Source: Clostridium sp. AM30-24 (lineage in GTDB: Bacteria; Bacillota; Clostridia; Lachnospirales; Lachnospiraceae). From it: a DNA stretch of 30,296 nt. Below are positions 21,856-28,560 of the stretch, one piece after another. The DNA is taken from assembly GCF_003480435.1 (NCBI RefSeq), contig NZ_QUJB01000029.1, positions 1 to 30,296 on the forward strand, in the 5' to 3' direction. A program made the translations under genes and the position numbers. Positions within the stretch are counted from its first letter, which is position 1. Each line of letters begins with the position of its first letter. The notes below the pieces were generated by a model. The model saw nothing but the letters and a program-made list of their open reading frames with translations, made no database searches and was not told the origin of the DNA.

Positions 21856-22317
21856 ATGAAGAAAATAGTTTTAGCATTAACATTCGTCCTTGTGGGAAGT
21901 TTTATGCTTGCTGGCTGTTCAAAAGATGAAATTCTCAATCATTACAATAACATTGTTCAGTCTGCGGGTTCCATAGAACTGACAGGGAAAGCGTCACTGC
22001 AAGGGGAAAAAGAAAAAGGAATTGATGATTATACAGGGACTTATACGGCTGATTATGCGAACTTTTCAGGTACAGAGTATTTGTTCGGAGGAACTTCCAT
22101 AAAGAGAGAAGCCGGTAAAGAGCTGTCCATTGATTGCACCTTGGAGATTACGGAAGGTACTGCAAAAGTATTTTGGATTTCTGGATCTGATGAAGCAGTA
22201 ACTTTGATTGAAACAACCGGAACTTATAGTGACACAATTACACTTCCTGATGGTGGAAATTATATCGGCATTGAATGTGAGAATTTCACTGGAAACATTG
22301 AATTAGATATTGAATAA
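21856..22317 (+). CDS. Lipoprotein of the ABC cargo
   Basis: A 153-residue protein with a lipoprotein signal: KKIVLALTFVLVGSFMLAGC, with Cys 21 as the lipid anchor. The mature part is predicted beta-rich (ELTGKASLQGEKEKGIDDYTG and so on) and has no enzyme motif. By position it is the last gene of the ABC operon and might act as a LanI-like immunity lipoprotein or as a sensor aid; this is inference. Hairpins follow its stop. Confidence 0.75.
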   Translation: MKKIVLALTFVLVGSFMLAGCSKDEILNHYNNIVQSAGSIELTGKASLQGEKEKGIDDYTGTYTADYANFSGTEYLFGGTSIKREAGKELSIDCTLEITEGTAKVFWISGSDEAVTLIETTGTYSDTITLPDGGNYIGIECENFTGNIELDIE

Positions 22318-22328
22318 TACTCTGCCGG

Positions 22329-22502
22329 ACGACGGCAAAAGAAAAAAAGCCGTCGTAGAGCAGACAATTTGACACGCCCATTTGAAACGGTGGCTTTGAT
22401 TTTCAGAGCCGCCGTTTCTTTGCGTTTGCACAAACCAATGACGACTTGCAGGGACACGGTAGCCGATTGGAGGTTGATTTACCGTGTCCTTCTTTTTATT
22501 TC
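22329..22502 (+). terminator. Three successive hairpins closing the ABC cargo
   Basis: ACGACGGC (22329-22336) with GCCGTCGT (22349-22356); GAAACGGTGGCT with AGCCGCCGTTTC across about 22384-22418 followed by TTTG; and GGACACGGTA (22452-22461) with TACCGTGTCC (22480-22489) followed by TTCTTTTTATTT. The third is a convincing Rho-independent terminator. The rest of 22318-22757 shows no gene; it holds palindrome copy 12 and the sigma-gene leader. Confidence 0.75.
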
Positions 22503-22661
22503 GCAGTATCCATGATCTGCACCAGTTAAAAAAAGCGTAGCTCCCCCTCCGGGACAGTCTGGTTATGAATGTGAAATTAGACAACACATAAATGAATATG
22601 TAACTTCATGCGTCCGTGTGGCTTCATGCCGCCCGGGCGCTTTTGCGTTCTTATGGGGCCG

Positions 22662-22684
22662 CTTCGGGTCATGTTGGCCCGAAG
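22662..22684. repeat. ICE 23-bp palindrome, copy 12
   Basis: CTTCGGGTCA and TGGCCCGAAG around TGT. The single T keeps pairing as a wobble in plus-strand RNA. It marks the return to ICE backbone after the cargo. Confidence 0.9.
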
Positions 22685-22714
22685 TCATTCCCCGGTGCCG
22701 CTCCCCGCCGCCTT

Positions 22715-22748
22715 CGTTTCGGTCACTCGTCAACCAACAACCGAAACG
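22715..22748 (+). promoter_or_regulatory. Hairpin abutting the sigma-factor ribosome site
   Basis: CGTTTCGGT (22715-22723) pairs with ACCGAAACG (22740-22748), a 9-bp stem whose 3' arm touches the GGAGG ribosome site. It could mask or regulate translation start of the following gene. Confidence 0.5.
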
Positions 22749-22757
22749 GAGGTCAAT

Positions 22758-23180
22758 ATGGCTATTATCAATTTGCGGGACTATTACCCATTCTATACAT
22801 CAGATTGCTTCATGGAAGTATCGGAAGAAGTTGCAGAAATGTTCAAAGAGTTTGATCGTAAAGAGGCTGCTTATCGGCTGCGTACATACCGCCACAAAGC
22901 CTACTATTCCCTTGATCGGGATGACGGGCTGGAGCATGAAGCTGTCTTTGTTGCCTTATCTCCCCATGAACTGTATGAGCGGAAAGTGACCATGCAGGAG
23001 CTTCACGCAGCGATTTCCAGTCTGCCGGACAAACAGGCAAAACGGATTTATGCTCATTTCATTCTCGGCATGACCAAACAGGACATTGCCCGGGCAGAGG
23101 GCGTCCATGAAAAAGTAGTTCGTGTCGCAATCGAGCGAGGTCTGCGGCGCTTAGAAAAAATTTTGAAAAATTCTTTGTAA
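22758..23180 (+). CDS. Sigma-70-like factor of the ICE
   Basis: A 140-residue protein whose C-terminal part is a sigma region 4/HTH (LPDKQAKRIYAHFILGMTKQDIARAEGV, then VVRVAIERGLRRLEKIL). The N-terminal part (INLRDYYPFYTSDCFMEVSEEVAEMF) and RLRTYRHKAYYSLD are conserved in ICE-borne sigma-like proteins such as Tn916 Orf7 relatives. It probably switches on transfer or excision genes. ATG 22758 follows ACGGAGGTCAAT; longer frames to 22608 cross palindrome copy 12 and lack a ribosome site. Confidence 0.85.
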   Translation: MAIINLRDYYPFYTSDCFMEVSEEVAEMFKEFDRKEAAYRLRTYRHKAYYSLDRDDGLEHEAVFVALSPHELYERKVTMQELHAAISSLPDKQAKRIYAHFILGMTKQDIARAEGVHEKVVRVAIERGLRRLEKILKNSL

Positions 23181-23230
23181 GGCGTACCGATTTAGGCCGG
23201 AAAATGAAATGGCTTATGAGAGGCAAAACA

Positions 23231-23253
23231 CTTCGGGTCACAATGGCCCGAGG
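23231..23253. repeat. ICE 23-bp palindrome, copy 13
   Basis: CTTCGGGTCA and TGGCCCGAGG around CAA, 50 bases after the sigma-factor stop and just before the long noncoding segment. Confidence 0.88.
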
Positions 23254-23295
23254 TTCAGACAAGCCTCATGCAGATTGAAAATTGAATAAAAAGAC

Positions 23296-23670
23296 ACCCG
23301 GATACGAAGGGGAACGCGCTGTGTGACAGACCCGCCATGACCTCAGATTTCAAAGAATACAGTCTTTGTATAACTGAGCGAGCGAACAGGTCCATGCCAT
23401 AGGTGGGGCAAGGCTGGCTCCACCGGAACAGGCGCAGAACCCGGATACTTGCGTTTAGTCACAGTCCGAGCGTTGAAGCGGCCTTGCAAGCCGTGAGCCG
23501 TCGCAGGCAATGAGAACGCCTTGCCATCAGAATGGGGAGAGTTGAAATACTATGGGGCATGAAGCCTATGTCCGTCCGATGTGTCTGAAATGAAGTGAAA
23601 ACCTATGGGGAGTCCCCGGCAATGCTGTCTGATGATAGGCCAACCGATCCGGCATGGCTCCCCATCTTTT
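23296..23670 (+). ncRNA. Long noncoding segment, candidate structured RNA
   Basis: Between 23181 and 23687 no frame looks like a gene. The segment has a repeated ACCCGGATAC (23296-23305 and 23439-23448) and a stem GGTGGGGC/GCTCCACC (23402-23409 with 23417-23424). It ends with ATGGGGAG (23605-23612) pairing CTCCCCAT (23658-23665) before TCTTTTC, which resembles a terminator. The purine-rich, GNRA-like style and a GTGTGAC start at 23321 are reminiscent of group II intron domain I or the ORF-less group-II-D1D4 RNAs, but no domain V or reverse transcriptase is seen. The identity is uncertain. Confidence 0.35.
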
Positions 23671-23687
23671 CAAAAAAGGAGCATTTT

Positions 23688-23891
23688 ATGGGAAATGCGT
23701 TTGGAATGATCCCCGGCTTGGAAACGGACGAATGGAGCAATGACGCCTGCCGCGGCTATGTCATTATGGCAATGGAGGACTGCGGATTTTCAAAGAAGGA
23801 TATACGGCGTGTTGTGGGGCAGCTTTATGAAGTATTTGACCTCAACAGCGTGGAGGACGCCAAAGAAAAGTACCATTCCAGTCCTTACTGA
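23688..23891 (+). CDS. Small conserved ICE protein
   Basis: A 67-residue acidic protein (ETDEWSNDACRGYVIMAMED, then CGFSKKDIRRVVGQLYEVFD) with a predicted helical fold. I do not recognise a family. ATG 23688 has AAAAAAGGAG eight bases upstream. It lies directly after the candidate RNA, whose terminal hairpin sits just before its ribosome site and so may attenuate it. Palindrome copy 14 follows the stop immediately. Confidence 0.65.
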   Translation: MGNAFGMIPGLETDEWSNDACRGYVIMAMEDCGFSKKDIRRVVGQLYEVFDLNSVEDAKEKYHSSPY

Positions 23892-23914
23892 CCTCGGGGC
23901 ACATCGACCCGAAG
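23892..23914. repeat. ICE 23-bp palindrome, copy 14
   Basis: CCTCGGGGCA and CGACCCGAAG around CAT, the most diverged copy. It starts at the base after the preceding stop codon. Confidence 0.8.
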
Positions 23915-23926
23915 TGGAGAAAGCTC

Positions 23927-23957
23927 AAAGGGCGGCACCTGCTGGGTGCCGTCTTTT
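23927..23957 (+). terminator. Rho-independent terminator
   Basis: AAAG plus CGGCACC (23933-23939) pair with GGTGCCG (23945-23951) plus CTTT, with TCTTTT after the stem. It ends the sigma-factor transcript before the small gene at 24025. Confidence 0.8.
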
Positions 23958-24024
23958 GACATTTCCCCACAGGACAAGCGGGAAAGGCAGGCATATACAC
24001 GCACTTTCGCAAAGGAGGTTTTCA

Positions 24025-24201
24025 ATGACGCAAGCTGTCACTTATGAACGAGAAACAAAGTCTGTCGCATTTCAAGGGAAGATCATTGTGCTGGAAAGCC
24101 TCACGCCGGTACTTCCCCCGAAGGAGAAAGCACAGCGCAAAAAAGAAATTGAGCGTTGTCTTTATGAGGTGTTCAGAAAATATGGGGACAGATTTCCCTA
24201 A
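24025..24201 (+). CDS. Small protein upstream of the integrase
   Basis: A 58-residue protein (SVAFQGKIIVLESLTPVLPP, then KEKAQRKKEIERCLYEVFRKYG) with a short strand-rich start and a basic helix. No named family is recognised; such small genes often precede the serine integrase in related ICEs. AAAGGAGG lies six bases before ATG 24025. The integrase promoter box overlaps its last codons. A directionality-factor role is possible but unsupported by motif. Confidence 0.65.
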   Translation: MTQAVTYERETKSVAFQGKIIVLESLTPVLPPKEKAQRKKEIERCLYEVFRKYGDRFP

Positions 24202-24242
24202 TCATTCGCAACATTGTTGTCCGGGGCTGCTGATGGTATAAT
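24198..24242 (+). promoter_or_regulatory. Integrase promoter with the shared 18-bp box
   Basis: CTAATCATTCGCAACATT (24198-24215) overlaps the -35 TTGTTG (24214-24219). A 17-base spacer and the perfect -10 TATAAT (24237-24242) follow. The box matches 14882-14899 at 17 of 18 bases and in the same place relative to the promoter. Confidence 0.8.
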
Positions 24243-24290
24243 ATAGTTGTAAGGTTGGTAGCTCCATTCCAACAAGGAAAGGAGCCCAAT

Positions 24291-25799
24291 ATGGAATTTA
24301 TCAGAGAAGATTGTATTTACGCAAGACAGTCAGTAGACCGCAAGGACAGTATCAGCATTGAAAGTCAGATCGACTTTTGCAAGTATGAATTGAAAGGTGG
24401 GAGCTGCCGGGTATTCAAGGACAAAGGCTATTCCGGTAAGAATACGGACAGGCCGGAGTTTCAAAAGCTGCTGGGCGAGATCCGCAAGGGAAAGGTCCGG
24501 CGGGTCATCGTGTACAAACTGGACCGTATAAGCCGCTCTATTCTGGACTTTGCAACGATGATGGAGCTGTTTCAAGAGTATGATGTGGAGTTTGTATCAT
24601 CCACAGAAAAGTTTGATACTTCGACCCCGATGGGCCGGGCCATGCTGAATATCTGCATTGTATTCGCCCAGCTTGAACGTGAGACAATTCAGAAGCGTGT
24701 CACAGACGCCTACTATTCCCGGTGTCTGAAAGGCTTCCACATGAGCGGACAGGCACCATACGGTTATCAGTTAGAGCCTACTGTGGTAGAGGGTATCCGC
24801 ACAAAGAAAATGGTTGCCGACCCCATAGCCGCCGACCATGTACGGCTGATGTTTGAAATGTACGCTGAACCGGAAACCTCCTTCGGAGATATTACCCGAT
24901 ACTTCGAGGAACAGGGTATCAAGATTTACGAGAAGTCAATGGTTCGGAGTTTTCTTTCCCAGCTTTTGCGAAACCCCGTTTATGCACAGGCCGACTTGGA
25001 GCTGTACGAATTTTTCAAGAGCCAGGGGGCAGCGATTGTCAATGACGCTTCCGACTTTGCCGGAACAAACGGCTGCTATCTCTATCAGGGGCGGGATGTG
25101 AAGGAGGACAAGGACAGGTGCTTAAAAGACCAGATACTTGTTATCGCTCCCCACGAAGCACTCATTTCCTCTGACACATGGCTGAAATGCCGGAAAAAAC
25201 TTATGGCAAATACCACCTTCCAGCAGGGACGGAAACCGAAGAACACTTGGTTGGCCGGAAAAATCAAATGCGGGCATTGTGGGTATGCGCTGAAAGCCAC
25301 ACATGTACCAAACAGTACCGGATATTTCCGCTGTACCAAACGGACGGAAAACAAAGGCTGTCCGGGCTGCGGGAAAATCCGTAAAGAAGAATTTGAGCAA
25401 TTCATTTTCTCGGCCATGCAGGAGAAGTTCAAAGACTTTCAGATACTCCACGGCAGGGAGGAAAAAGTCAATCCGAAGCTGACCGCCTATCAAGTGGAAC
25501 TGGCACAGGTGGAGGCAGAAATTGAAAAGCTGCTGGATACGCTGACCGGAGCCAATGCGACCTTGCTTGCCTACGCCAACAAAAAAATTGAAGAACTGGA
25601 CACCCGACGCCAGACCATTTCAAAAGCAATCGCCGAATTGAGCGTTGAAACCATATCTCCCCAGCAGATAAAGAAGTTATCCTATTATCTCGATAACTGG
25701 GACAGCATAGATTTTGACGACAAAAGAAAAGCCGCCGATGGTTTGATCTCTACAATCAAGGCCACCAGCGACCGTGTTCAGATAGAGTGGAAAATCTGA
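24291..25799 (+). CDS. ICE large serine integrase
   Basis: A 502-residue large serine recombinase, expected to integrate and excise the ICE. Its resolvase domain has the catalytic Ser 14 (YARQSVDRKDSIS) and the DRISRS arginine region. The Recombinase domain starts near GQAPYGYQLE. A zinc ribbon (KCGHCGYALKATH, then CTKRTENKGCPGCGK) and a coiled-coil C-terminus follow. It differs clearly from the TnpX-like enzyme at 2552-4177. ATG 24291 has GGAAAGGAG upstream; the frame back to 24255 has no ribosome site. Its position as the last gene, about 40 bases from the attachment core, is typical for an integrase next to att. Confidence 0.93.
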   Translation: MEFIREDCIYARQSVDRKDSISIESQIDFCKYELKGGSCRVFKDKGYSGKNTDRPEFQKLLGEIRKGKVRRVIVYKLDRISRSILDFATMMELFQEYDVEFVSSTEKFDTSTPMGRAMLNICIVFAQLERETIQKRVTDAYYSRCLKGFHMSGQAPYGYQLEPTVVEGIRTKKMVADPIAADHVRLMFEMYAEPETSFGDITRYFEEQGIKIYEKSMVRSFLSQLLRNPVYAQADLELYEFFKSQGAAIVNDASDFAGTNGCYLYQGRDVKEDKDRCLKDQILVIAPHEALISSDTWLKCRKKLMANTTFQQGRKPKNTWLAGKIKCGHCGYALKATHVPNSTGYFRCTKRTENKGCPGCGKIRKEEFEQFIFSAMQEKFKDFQILHGREEKVNPKLTAYQVELAQVEAEIEKLLDTLTGANATLLAYANKKIEELDTRRQTISKAIAELSVETISPQQIKKLSYYLDNWDSIDFDDKRKAADGLISTIKATSDRVQIEWKI

Positions 25800-26222
25800 C
25801 ATTTCCGCTCTATCGCCCCTCATTTCTATTTTATCTTGTTTGTACCCCTTGTACACCGATGTTTCTGTTGTTTTTTGAATGTCCGAGTAAAAATCCCGTA
25901 GCACCAGTTGGATATTTACACCCACGCCACAATCGGGGTTGGTGTGGATGTCCTGATGGAGCAGGGGCTTGTTGCCCTCTACTGCCCGATAGGCATCCAG
26001 CAGAGTGATTTTCTCCGGCTCACGAGCCAGAGCGGGTCGGGGATGTCCCTTCACGCTGATCAGCAGCCCTCCTTTCCGCAGGGCGGACATGAGCTGGCGC
26101 ACATAGGCAGGATTCGTCTGAATGCTCTCTGCCAGCTTGTTACTGGTCAGGTCGCAGTCTGGGTACAGAGCGATAAAAGCCAGAATATGAACAGCATCGC
26201 TAAGGCGGGTGGGATATTTCAT
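25677..26222 (-). CDS. Rrf2-family regulator with C-terminus replaced by the ICE
   Basis: A 181-residue frame. Residues 1-120 form the Rrf2 winged helix (MKYPTRLSDAVHILAFIALY, TSNKLAESIQTNPAYVRQLMSALRKGGLL, then LLHQDIHTNPDCGVGVNIQ), with Cys residues only at 23 and 98, so an Fe-S cluster of the IscR type is not supported. The last 61 residues are encoded by the ICE end, antisense to the integrase tail, and look random. ATG 26222 has GGAG upstream. The regulator is divergent from the sirtuin operon and probably controls it. Whether the altered protein still works is unknown; the DNA-binding half is intact. Confidence 0.8.
   Translation of the reverse strand: MKYPTRLSDAVHILAFIALYPDCDLTSNKLAESIQTNPAYVRQLMSALRKGGLLISVKGHPRPALAREPEKITLLDAYRAVEGNKPLLHQDIHTNPDCGVGVNIQLVLRDFYSDIQKTTETSVYKGYKQDKIEMRGDRAEMSDFPLYLNTVAGGLDCRDQTIGGFSFVVKIYAVPVIEIIG
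25841..25855. other. Probable attR core at the ICE/host junction
   Basis: TGTAC and GTACA form an inverted repeat around CCCTT. Read on the minus strand, the rrf2-like protein keeps family resemblance up to residue about 120 and loses it at exactly this repeat. The matching attL is outside the window, so the core cannot be confirmed. Confidence 0.5.
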
Positions 26223-26246
26223 GGTCTGATCTCCTTTTTTACTTGA

Positions 26247-26299
26247 TGTTATTTTTATTATAACAGCATATTGACAGTAACACAAGAGGGTGCTAAGAT
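26247..26299. promoter_or_regulatory. Divergent rrf2/sirtuin promoters and operator
   Basis: Plus strand: TTGACA (26271-26276), a 17-base spacer, TAAGAT (26294-26299). Minus strand: TATAAT at 26262-26257 with TTGTGT about 17 bases upstream (26285-26280). The inverted repeat TGTTAT/ATAACA (26247-26252 and 26260-26265) overlaps the minus -10 and suits autoregulation by the Rrf2 protein. Confidence 0.65.
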
Positions 26300-26348
26300 G
26301 GTTTGAAGTAAGAATAAAAATAACACCCACTCGAAAGGAATGGTGACA

Positions 26349-27305
26349 ATGAATTTCTATGATGATTTGGTCATGCAGACCCAGATGAATTATTCCAGGC
26401 ACTATCATATCTATGCTTCCGGCAGTACGCCTTATCAGTTGACTGACAAAAAGCCGCTGCCGTATAACGAACAGATCGATCGGTTGGTACAGGAGGTAAA
26501 GGAAGCTGACTGTGTGGTAGTGGGCGGAGCCTCCGGCCTGTCCGCTGCCGGTGGCGGAGATTTTTACTACGAGGACAACGACTCCTACCGCAAATACTTC
26601 CGGCCTTTTGCCGAGAAATACCACTTCAAAGGTGCTTTTGCAGGGATGATGCACCCCTGGAAGACAAGGGAAGAGTATTGGGGGTATCTTGCCACCTTCC
26701 TTCACACCACCCAGACCGCACCTGTGCGTCTTCCTTATCTGAATTTAGACGCTTTGCTGAAAGGCAAGGACTTCTTCATCCTCACCACCAACCAGGATAC
26801 CCAGTTTGTCAAACTCTACCCGGAGGAGAAGGTGGCAGAAATTCAGGGAGATCACAGGTTCTTCCAGTGTGCCGCCTGCTGTACCGATGACACCTGGGAT
26901 GCGGTAAAGCCGGTGGCTGATATGGTGGCCGCTATGGGGGATGGCACGAAGATTCCCACGGATCTCATTCCCCGGTGCCCTCACTGCGGCGGTGAGGCCT
27001 TCCCCTGGGTGCGAGGATATGGGAATTTCCTGCAAGGAAAGAAATATGAACAACAGTACGAAAAAATTTCTCGCTACGTACTGGAACACAAAGACAGCAA
27101 GATTCTGTTCCTGGAGCTGGGCGTTGGCCGAATGACTCCCATGTTCATCCAAGAGCCTTTCTGGAACCTGACCCTCAGCTTTCCCCATGCTCGATATATT
27201 GCTATCAACGACAAGTATGACTTCCTTCCCAAGCAGTTGGAGGACAAGGGCATGACCATTGTGGCCGACATTGCTCAAGTGCTACGGGATGCACGGAAAC
27301 TCTAG
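26349..27305 (+). CDS. SirTM-type sirtuin, first of a tandem pair
   Basis: A 318-residue SIR2-family NAD-dependent enzyme of the macrodomain-linked (SirTM) class, which in studied bacteria ADP-ribosylates lipoylated GcvH-like proteins rather than deacetylating. The NAD-binding motif is GGASGLSAAGG (at about 57). TTNQDTQF stands where other sirtuins have TQNVD. The zinc Cys are CAACC and RCPHCGG, and the C-terminus carries LELGVGRMTPMFI. ATG 26349 is preferred over ATG 26340 because GAAAGGA needs a spacer. No macrodomain, GcvH-L or LplA2 partner is visible in the window. Confidence 0.85.
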   Translation: MNFYDDLVMQTQMNYSRHYHIYASGSTPYQLTDKKPLPYNEQIDRLVQEVKEADCVVVGGASGLSAAGGGDFYYEDNDSYRKYFRPFAEKYHFKGAFAGMMHPWKTREEYWGYLATFLHTTQTAPVRLPYLNLDALLKGKDFFILTTNQDTQFVKLYPEEKVAEIQGDHRFFQCAACCTDDTWDAVKPVADMVAAMGDGTKIPTDLIPRCPHCGGEAFPWVRGYGNFLQGKKYEQQYEKISRYVLEHKDSKILFLELGVGRMTPMFIQEPFWNLTLSFPHARYIAINDKYDFLPKQLEDKGMTIVADIAQVLRDARKL

Positions 27306-27366
27306 CTGCCCTCCGGCAGGTGCGATCCATTGCAGCAACCATAAAATAGAAAAGGAGCGAACGAAT

Positions 27367-28203
27367 ATGATAGATTGGAACCCTATTGCGGAAAAATTCA
27401 GAGAAGCGGACGCTATCTTGATCGGGGCCAGTAACGGACTGTCCATCACCGAAGGACTGCATTTGTTTGCGGACAATGCGGTCTTTGAAAGACTGTTTGG
27501 GGATTTTAAACGGAAATACGGCCTTGGGTGTATTTTGCAGGGCATGATGGCCGGATGGCCCAACGAGGAGGAAAAGTGGGCTTTCTGGGCCCGTCTCATC
27601 CATCATTACTGCGGGCAGTACCGGCCTACGCCGGTGATGAACGATTTGAAGGCCATTGTGGGAGAGAAAGATTACTTTGTCGTCACATCAAACGGAGAAG
27701 GTCACTTTGAACGGTGTGGCTTCGATCCGACGAAAATCTATGAGATTGAGGGCAACTGGTTTACGATGCAGTGTGCCCGCCCCTGCCACGACACCCTCTA
27801 TTCAAGTTTAGAGGTGGCCGAAAAATTATCGGCTGCCGAACAGGGCGGCCATGTGCCTACAGAGTTGGTGCCGCGCTGTCCCAAGTGCGGAGGTCCCATG
27901 GACATCCACATGGGCGCGGGTCAGAGAATGATTTCGGATACCTTTGCCCAGGCACGGTTCCAAAACTTTCTGAAAACCTACCACGGAAAGAAACTGGTGG
28001 TTCTGGAGCTGGGCATTGGCTGGCGCAATCAGCTGATCAAGGCTCCGATGATGCGCCTGGTGGCCGGCGAGCCAAACGCCACTTATGTGACCATCAATCT
28101 GGGTGAGATCTACATTGCGGACAATATCAAAGAGAAGTCCTTCGGACTGGACGGGCGGCTGGATGAGCTGCTGCCTGCTCTCCGGGAGGCGTGCGAGGCA
28201 TGA
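27367..28203 (+). CDS. SirTM-type sirtuin, second of a tandem pair
   Basis: A 278-residue paralogue of the preceding protein without its N-terminal extension. It has IGASNGLSITEG as the NAD motif, VVTSNGEGHFERCGF at the TQNVD position, zinc Cys in MQCARPC and RCPKCGG, and LELGIGWRNQLI in the C-terminal part. The divergence from the first copy is large, so the two probably have different substrates or act as a heteromer. AAAAGGAG precedes ATG 27367, and the gap of 61 bases after the first gene indicates one operon. Confidence 0.83.
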   Translation: MIDWNPIAEKFREADAILIGASNGLSITEGLHLFADNAVFERLFGDFKRKYGLGCILQGMMAGWPNEEEKWAFWARLIHHYCGQYRPTPVMNDLKAIVGEKDYFVVTSNGEGHFERCGFDPTKIYEIEGNWFTMQCARPCHDTLYSSLEVAEKLSAAEQGGHVPTELVPRCPKCGGPMDIHMGAGQRMISDTFAQARFQNFLKTYHGKKLVVLELGIGWRNQLIKAPMMRLVAGEPNATYVTINLGEIYIADNIKEKSFGLDGRLDELLPALREACEA

Positions 28204-28248
28204 CGATTCCGGAGCAGGTTCAAAATGACTATAAAAGAAGGAAAACTA

Positions 28249-28557
28249 ATGCGTAAAAAGATAAAAATCACCGTGCTGCGGACGGAATACTATCAGGAAC
28301 TGGCAGAACAGTATGCAATTCCTAATTTGGGGAAGTGTCCTTTTCATCAGAAAGGTCAAGTGCTGTACAGCGATGGCATCAATCCGCCGGATGGGATGTG
28401 TGGCGTTGCTTGGCAGGTGATTGCTCCCATGGCGCGTCAGTTATCCTTGGGGGAACTGGTTCAGCCGTCTGGCACTTGGCTCAATGATGATACGATTGGT
28501 GTGTTTGCATGTCCAGACGGCATCCGACCTGTTATTTTTCTCTTGGAGGCGGAGTAA
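28249..28557 (+). CDS. TIGR04076 family protein
   Basis: A 102-residue protein matching the TIGR04076 pattern (KITVLRTEYYQELAEQY, GKCPFHQKGQ, then GMCGVAWQVIAPMARQLSLG and CPDGIRPVIFLLE). It has three cysteines, and the function is unknown. AGAAGG precedes ATG 28249; an upstream ATG at 28225 in frame has a poorer site. It follows the sirtuins by 45 bases in the same direction and may belong to their operon. Confidence 0.75.
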   Translation: MRKKIKITVLRTEYYQELAEQYAIPNLGKCPFHQKGQVLYSDGINPPDGMCGVAWQVIAPMARQLSLGELVQPSGTWLNDDTIGVFACPDGIRPVIFLLEAE

Positions 28558-28560
28558 GGA

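Larger units (their letters stand above)
1..25855. mobile_element. Integrative conjugative element, right part, with a nested transposon
   Basis: Conjugation genes (VirB6, PrgI, VirB4, NlpC/P60, DUF4315, DUF4366, MobC, relaxase) run in one direction and end in a large serine recombinase, after which the content changes abruptly to host metabolic and regulatory genes. The gene order matches Tn1549/CTn-type elements of Clostridia. The left end, including the expected VirD4/TcpA coupling protein and attL, lies outside the window. The right end is placed near 25841-25855, where a host rrf2-like gene loses its family similarity. Bases 1 to about 4262 belong to a second element nested within this one. 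Confidence 0.85.

Noticed and set aside
22608..22757. Longer N-terminus for the sigma-like factor
   Set aside because: The frame runs through palindrome copy 12 and the leader hairpin without a ribosome site; the family similarity starts at ATG 22758.
5271..23914. Palindrome family as a CRISPR array
   Set aside because: The copies are kilobases apart, lie between genes at irregular spacing, and have no cas genes or spacer-like units.
25677..26705. A 342-residue version of the rrf2 frame starting upstream of 26222
   Set aside because: It would run through the divergent promoters and antisense to the sirtuin gene; ATG 26222 has a ribosome site and begins the Rrf2 domain.
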